This document shows, piece by piece, positions 61,886 to 64,000 of a DNA stretch of 64,000 nt. The stretch is from contig NW_019091403.1 in assembly GCF_001949145.1 (NCBI RefSeq), forward strand, positions 1,325,297 through 1,389,296, given 5' to 3'. The notes beneath the pieces are model-generated. The model was not told where the DNA came from and searched no databases. It saw only the letters and a program-made list of their open reading frames with translations. This DNA is from Acanthaster planci (Eukaryota; Echinodermata; Asteroidea; Valvatida; Acanthasteridae). Position 1 is the stretch's first letter. Every line of letters starts with the position of its first letter. The position numbers and the translations under genes are program-made.

Positions 61886-64000
61886 CTGAAATTAGGCTGG
61901 AGTGCCGGTACAGATCAGAAGCAGAGTTCGCAACTCATGTTTCTGAGGCTACGAAGTGAAAGAAACGTAAACAGAATGCATGTTCCTGCGTTGTAGGTGA
62001 CCAAAGGGAATTCGTATACATCTCAAATCTTCATAACAAACAATTTCATGCCTAAGTTACTTTGTAAATTACGTGAAGCGGAAATTAGCCCAGTACTCGA
62101 ACAGCTTTCATGAAAGATTTGAATACAAAATTCCGTACGACTGTTCAACCTTTTCGTGTCATGTGCAAAACAAGGCTCCAAGTTACATGGAAAACACGCG
62201 AGGAAACATGACGCCCAGTCCTACTCCCATTCCAACAAAAAGTAGGCCCTACTTACTTTAACCTGGATGTTCAAGAAACTATTAAAGGAAATGGAAAACT
62301 GAAAATTATAAGCTACGGTCACAGATTAATTTCATTCCGTCTCAACTACTCCAACGTCAAGTTGACACTGCAGTGGGTTTACATCCCGCCTTTGCAAGAA
62401 GACGTGTTCCTACTCGTTGATGATGTCAACCCTACTGCGACTGCTTGATCACTCTTTTTATTTACATCTATGTAAAAGAAACCGTTCATTCACTTCAATC
62501 GTCTCCATGGTGCTTCAATTACCCTAAAAATTCTAAAATACATTCCATTTTCATGACAACAAATAGGTGGCGCCACAAAACCATGTTTGTCAAAGCAGTG
62601 ACGAACTGTTGCATTGCAAAACACCTTCAGTAAAGTGTTTTCATCTGAATAGCGTGCAGAGCTGCAGATGAAACTCTGACCACATCTCCAACCAAAAATA
62701 CAAATTCAAGAAAGCCTTTCGATGAGAAGTGCTGGTGAACATCTACATACGAAGTACTTCGTGTTTATGAATATCTCGTGAAAAGCCACCGGACAAACAT
62801 TTCCAAAGAAATATAAAAATATGATTTTGTTTTTCACGCATTAGGTCAACTTGGAGCGTGATTTCATTCTCAAATTTCTGTTACAGATCTCGTTGAAGAA
62901 ACCTCGCTGAGAAGATATCTTTCCGGGGTTATCTGGCTGTCCCAGCATATTTTTACCTTGCGGTGTAACATTAGAAGACAGATTCAACTGATTTTTACAA
63001 ATTGAAGTATATCCACTCTGCTCAAATGTCAAACAAGTAACATGCTCTTTAAGATCTTGAAGAGGAACCCCTGGGTGTTGCGCCTTTATGAATACCTGTA
63101 TTCAGGGTTTAGAAAAGACGAAACCTGGCAATCCATTAATGTGTTTTGGAAAAATCAATTGGGAAAAGCTTTCAGCCTCCAGTTTAATTTGAAGAAACTG
63201 GATCTCTGAGTGTGAAGCAAACAAGTGAAATCTGTAAGACTTCTTAGCGAAAGCATATAGGCCCTAAGATGTCACGTGGTATTAGACTTAATTGAATTGC
63301 TCATGTGGCGGGAACGTGGGGATTGTTTTGATGACGCCTTTGGCGAATTCGTCATCACTCACCTTCCATAGAGAAAGTCTGCGGAAATAGTTATTAGAAA
63401 GGAAACTGTATAACGTCGGATCAACTGCACGCCAAAGATCAAGCACTGTAAGAATCTAGTGACTGTCTGTATGTGTCTGCCATTAATGTTTTATTTTACG
63501 AATTCAAAGTTGAATTTTCAAGGGATATGCTTTGTTCGCCTCATTAAAGTTCGGTGGCAAGCCCCAACCCCAAAAACTTTCGATCCTTGAATACTTCTAC
63601 TGTCGACGTCCGTTGATCATAAGTGAGTCTGTGAGTACTGTGCAGTGACGGTTACATATTGAAGTTACTGAAACTTGAGCAGGAACTTTATAATTCGATT
63701 CGGATATAAAAGGCATAACAAATTTGAAGTGTTGGCGAAAATGTCCAAAATTTCGGGATAACCTAACACTTTGAAGGACTGAGTTTTAACGGCTGTGGCA
63801 TCTACAAGGCATCATTCAAGTTGGATCTGAGTGTATTGCCCAGCCTTCGCCGGTGTTGTTTTAAAACTACATGTTGGAATGTTGCCATCTCTTACCCTAA
63901 ATGCAAGGTGATACGATATAAACCTAAATGGATTAATTATTTACTCGCCCAGAGGTGAGGTGAATATTCGGTACAGTTTCATACTGGGAATGACCGAAAT
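61886..64000. other. Gene-free end of window
   Basis: No further exon could be matched to the 61722-61885 candidate. A minus-strand open frame at 62841-63032 contains weak splice-like signals but nothing recognisable. I see no repeats. Confidence 0.4.

Noticed and set aside
62841-63032. Minus-strand 63-codon ORF with splice-like signals, as a partner for the 61.7-kb exon
   Set aside because: The acceptor and donor are weak and would bound only about 60 bp; the translation has no link to the other exon.

Overview
This is eukaryotic DNA, not microbial. It is about 60% A+T by eye, has no operon-like packing, and is almost free of long open reading frames. It does contain splice-site-like and poly(A)-signal-like sequences, tRNA-derived SINE sequence, a mariner-like element, several MITEs and many diverged repeats. 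Two palindromic 8-mers, TACATGTA (about 29 exact copies) and TAGGCCTA (about 10), are far commoner than base composition predicts. My impression is that such words are common in marine deuterostome invertebrates (sea stars, sea urchins, acorn worms, lancelets), so I suggest an echinoderm or close relative. That is inference; no gene in the window fixes the species.

Layout. 0-3.2 kb: nothing gene-like. 4.5-10.4 kb is a repeat-rich block. It holds a TA-flanked mariner-like element (about 4481-5453), a 214-bp repeat inside it with a second copy at 7401-7614, a minus-strand tRNA-derived SINE (about 6290-6535), and a shuffled three-copy repeat family (8.5-10.4 kb). 10.5-27 kb is mostly featureless. 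A clean 318-bp MITE with 3-bp target duplication lies at 27405-27722. A pair of CRE palindromes beside an E2F-like site lies near 29.8 kb. A decayed hAT-like MITE lies at 32981-33184.

The best protein-coding feature is at 34132-34644 (+): an apparently single-exon or last-exon gene for a 170-residue membrane protein with a leader or first membrane segment, a short acidic Tyr-containing ectodomain, one transmembrane helix and a basic, Ser/Thr-Pro-containing tail. Downstream are a 34-bp-stem hairpin at 36094-36174 (miRNA precursor or palindromic MITE), a second short hAT-like remnant, and a 38-codon ORF at 40865-40981 whose peptide has a textbook N-myristoylation start and a polybasic helix. 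A 251-codon ORF at 45500-46255 is open in a region also open on the other strand, so its coding status is doubtful. Near the right end are four perfect copies of a 46-bp tandem repeat (54093-54276) and a minus-strand candidate internal exon (61722-61885).

Overall the window reads as a gene-poor, repeat-seeded intergenic or intronic landscape around one small membrane-protein gene, with a few candidate small genes and RNAs. No genes here can be shown to work together. I did no database search; all homology statements are from memory of motif patterns.
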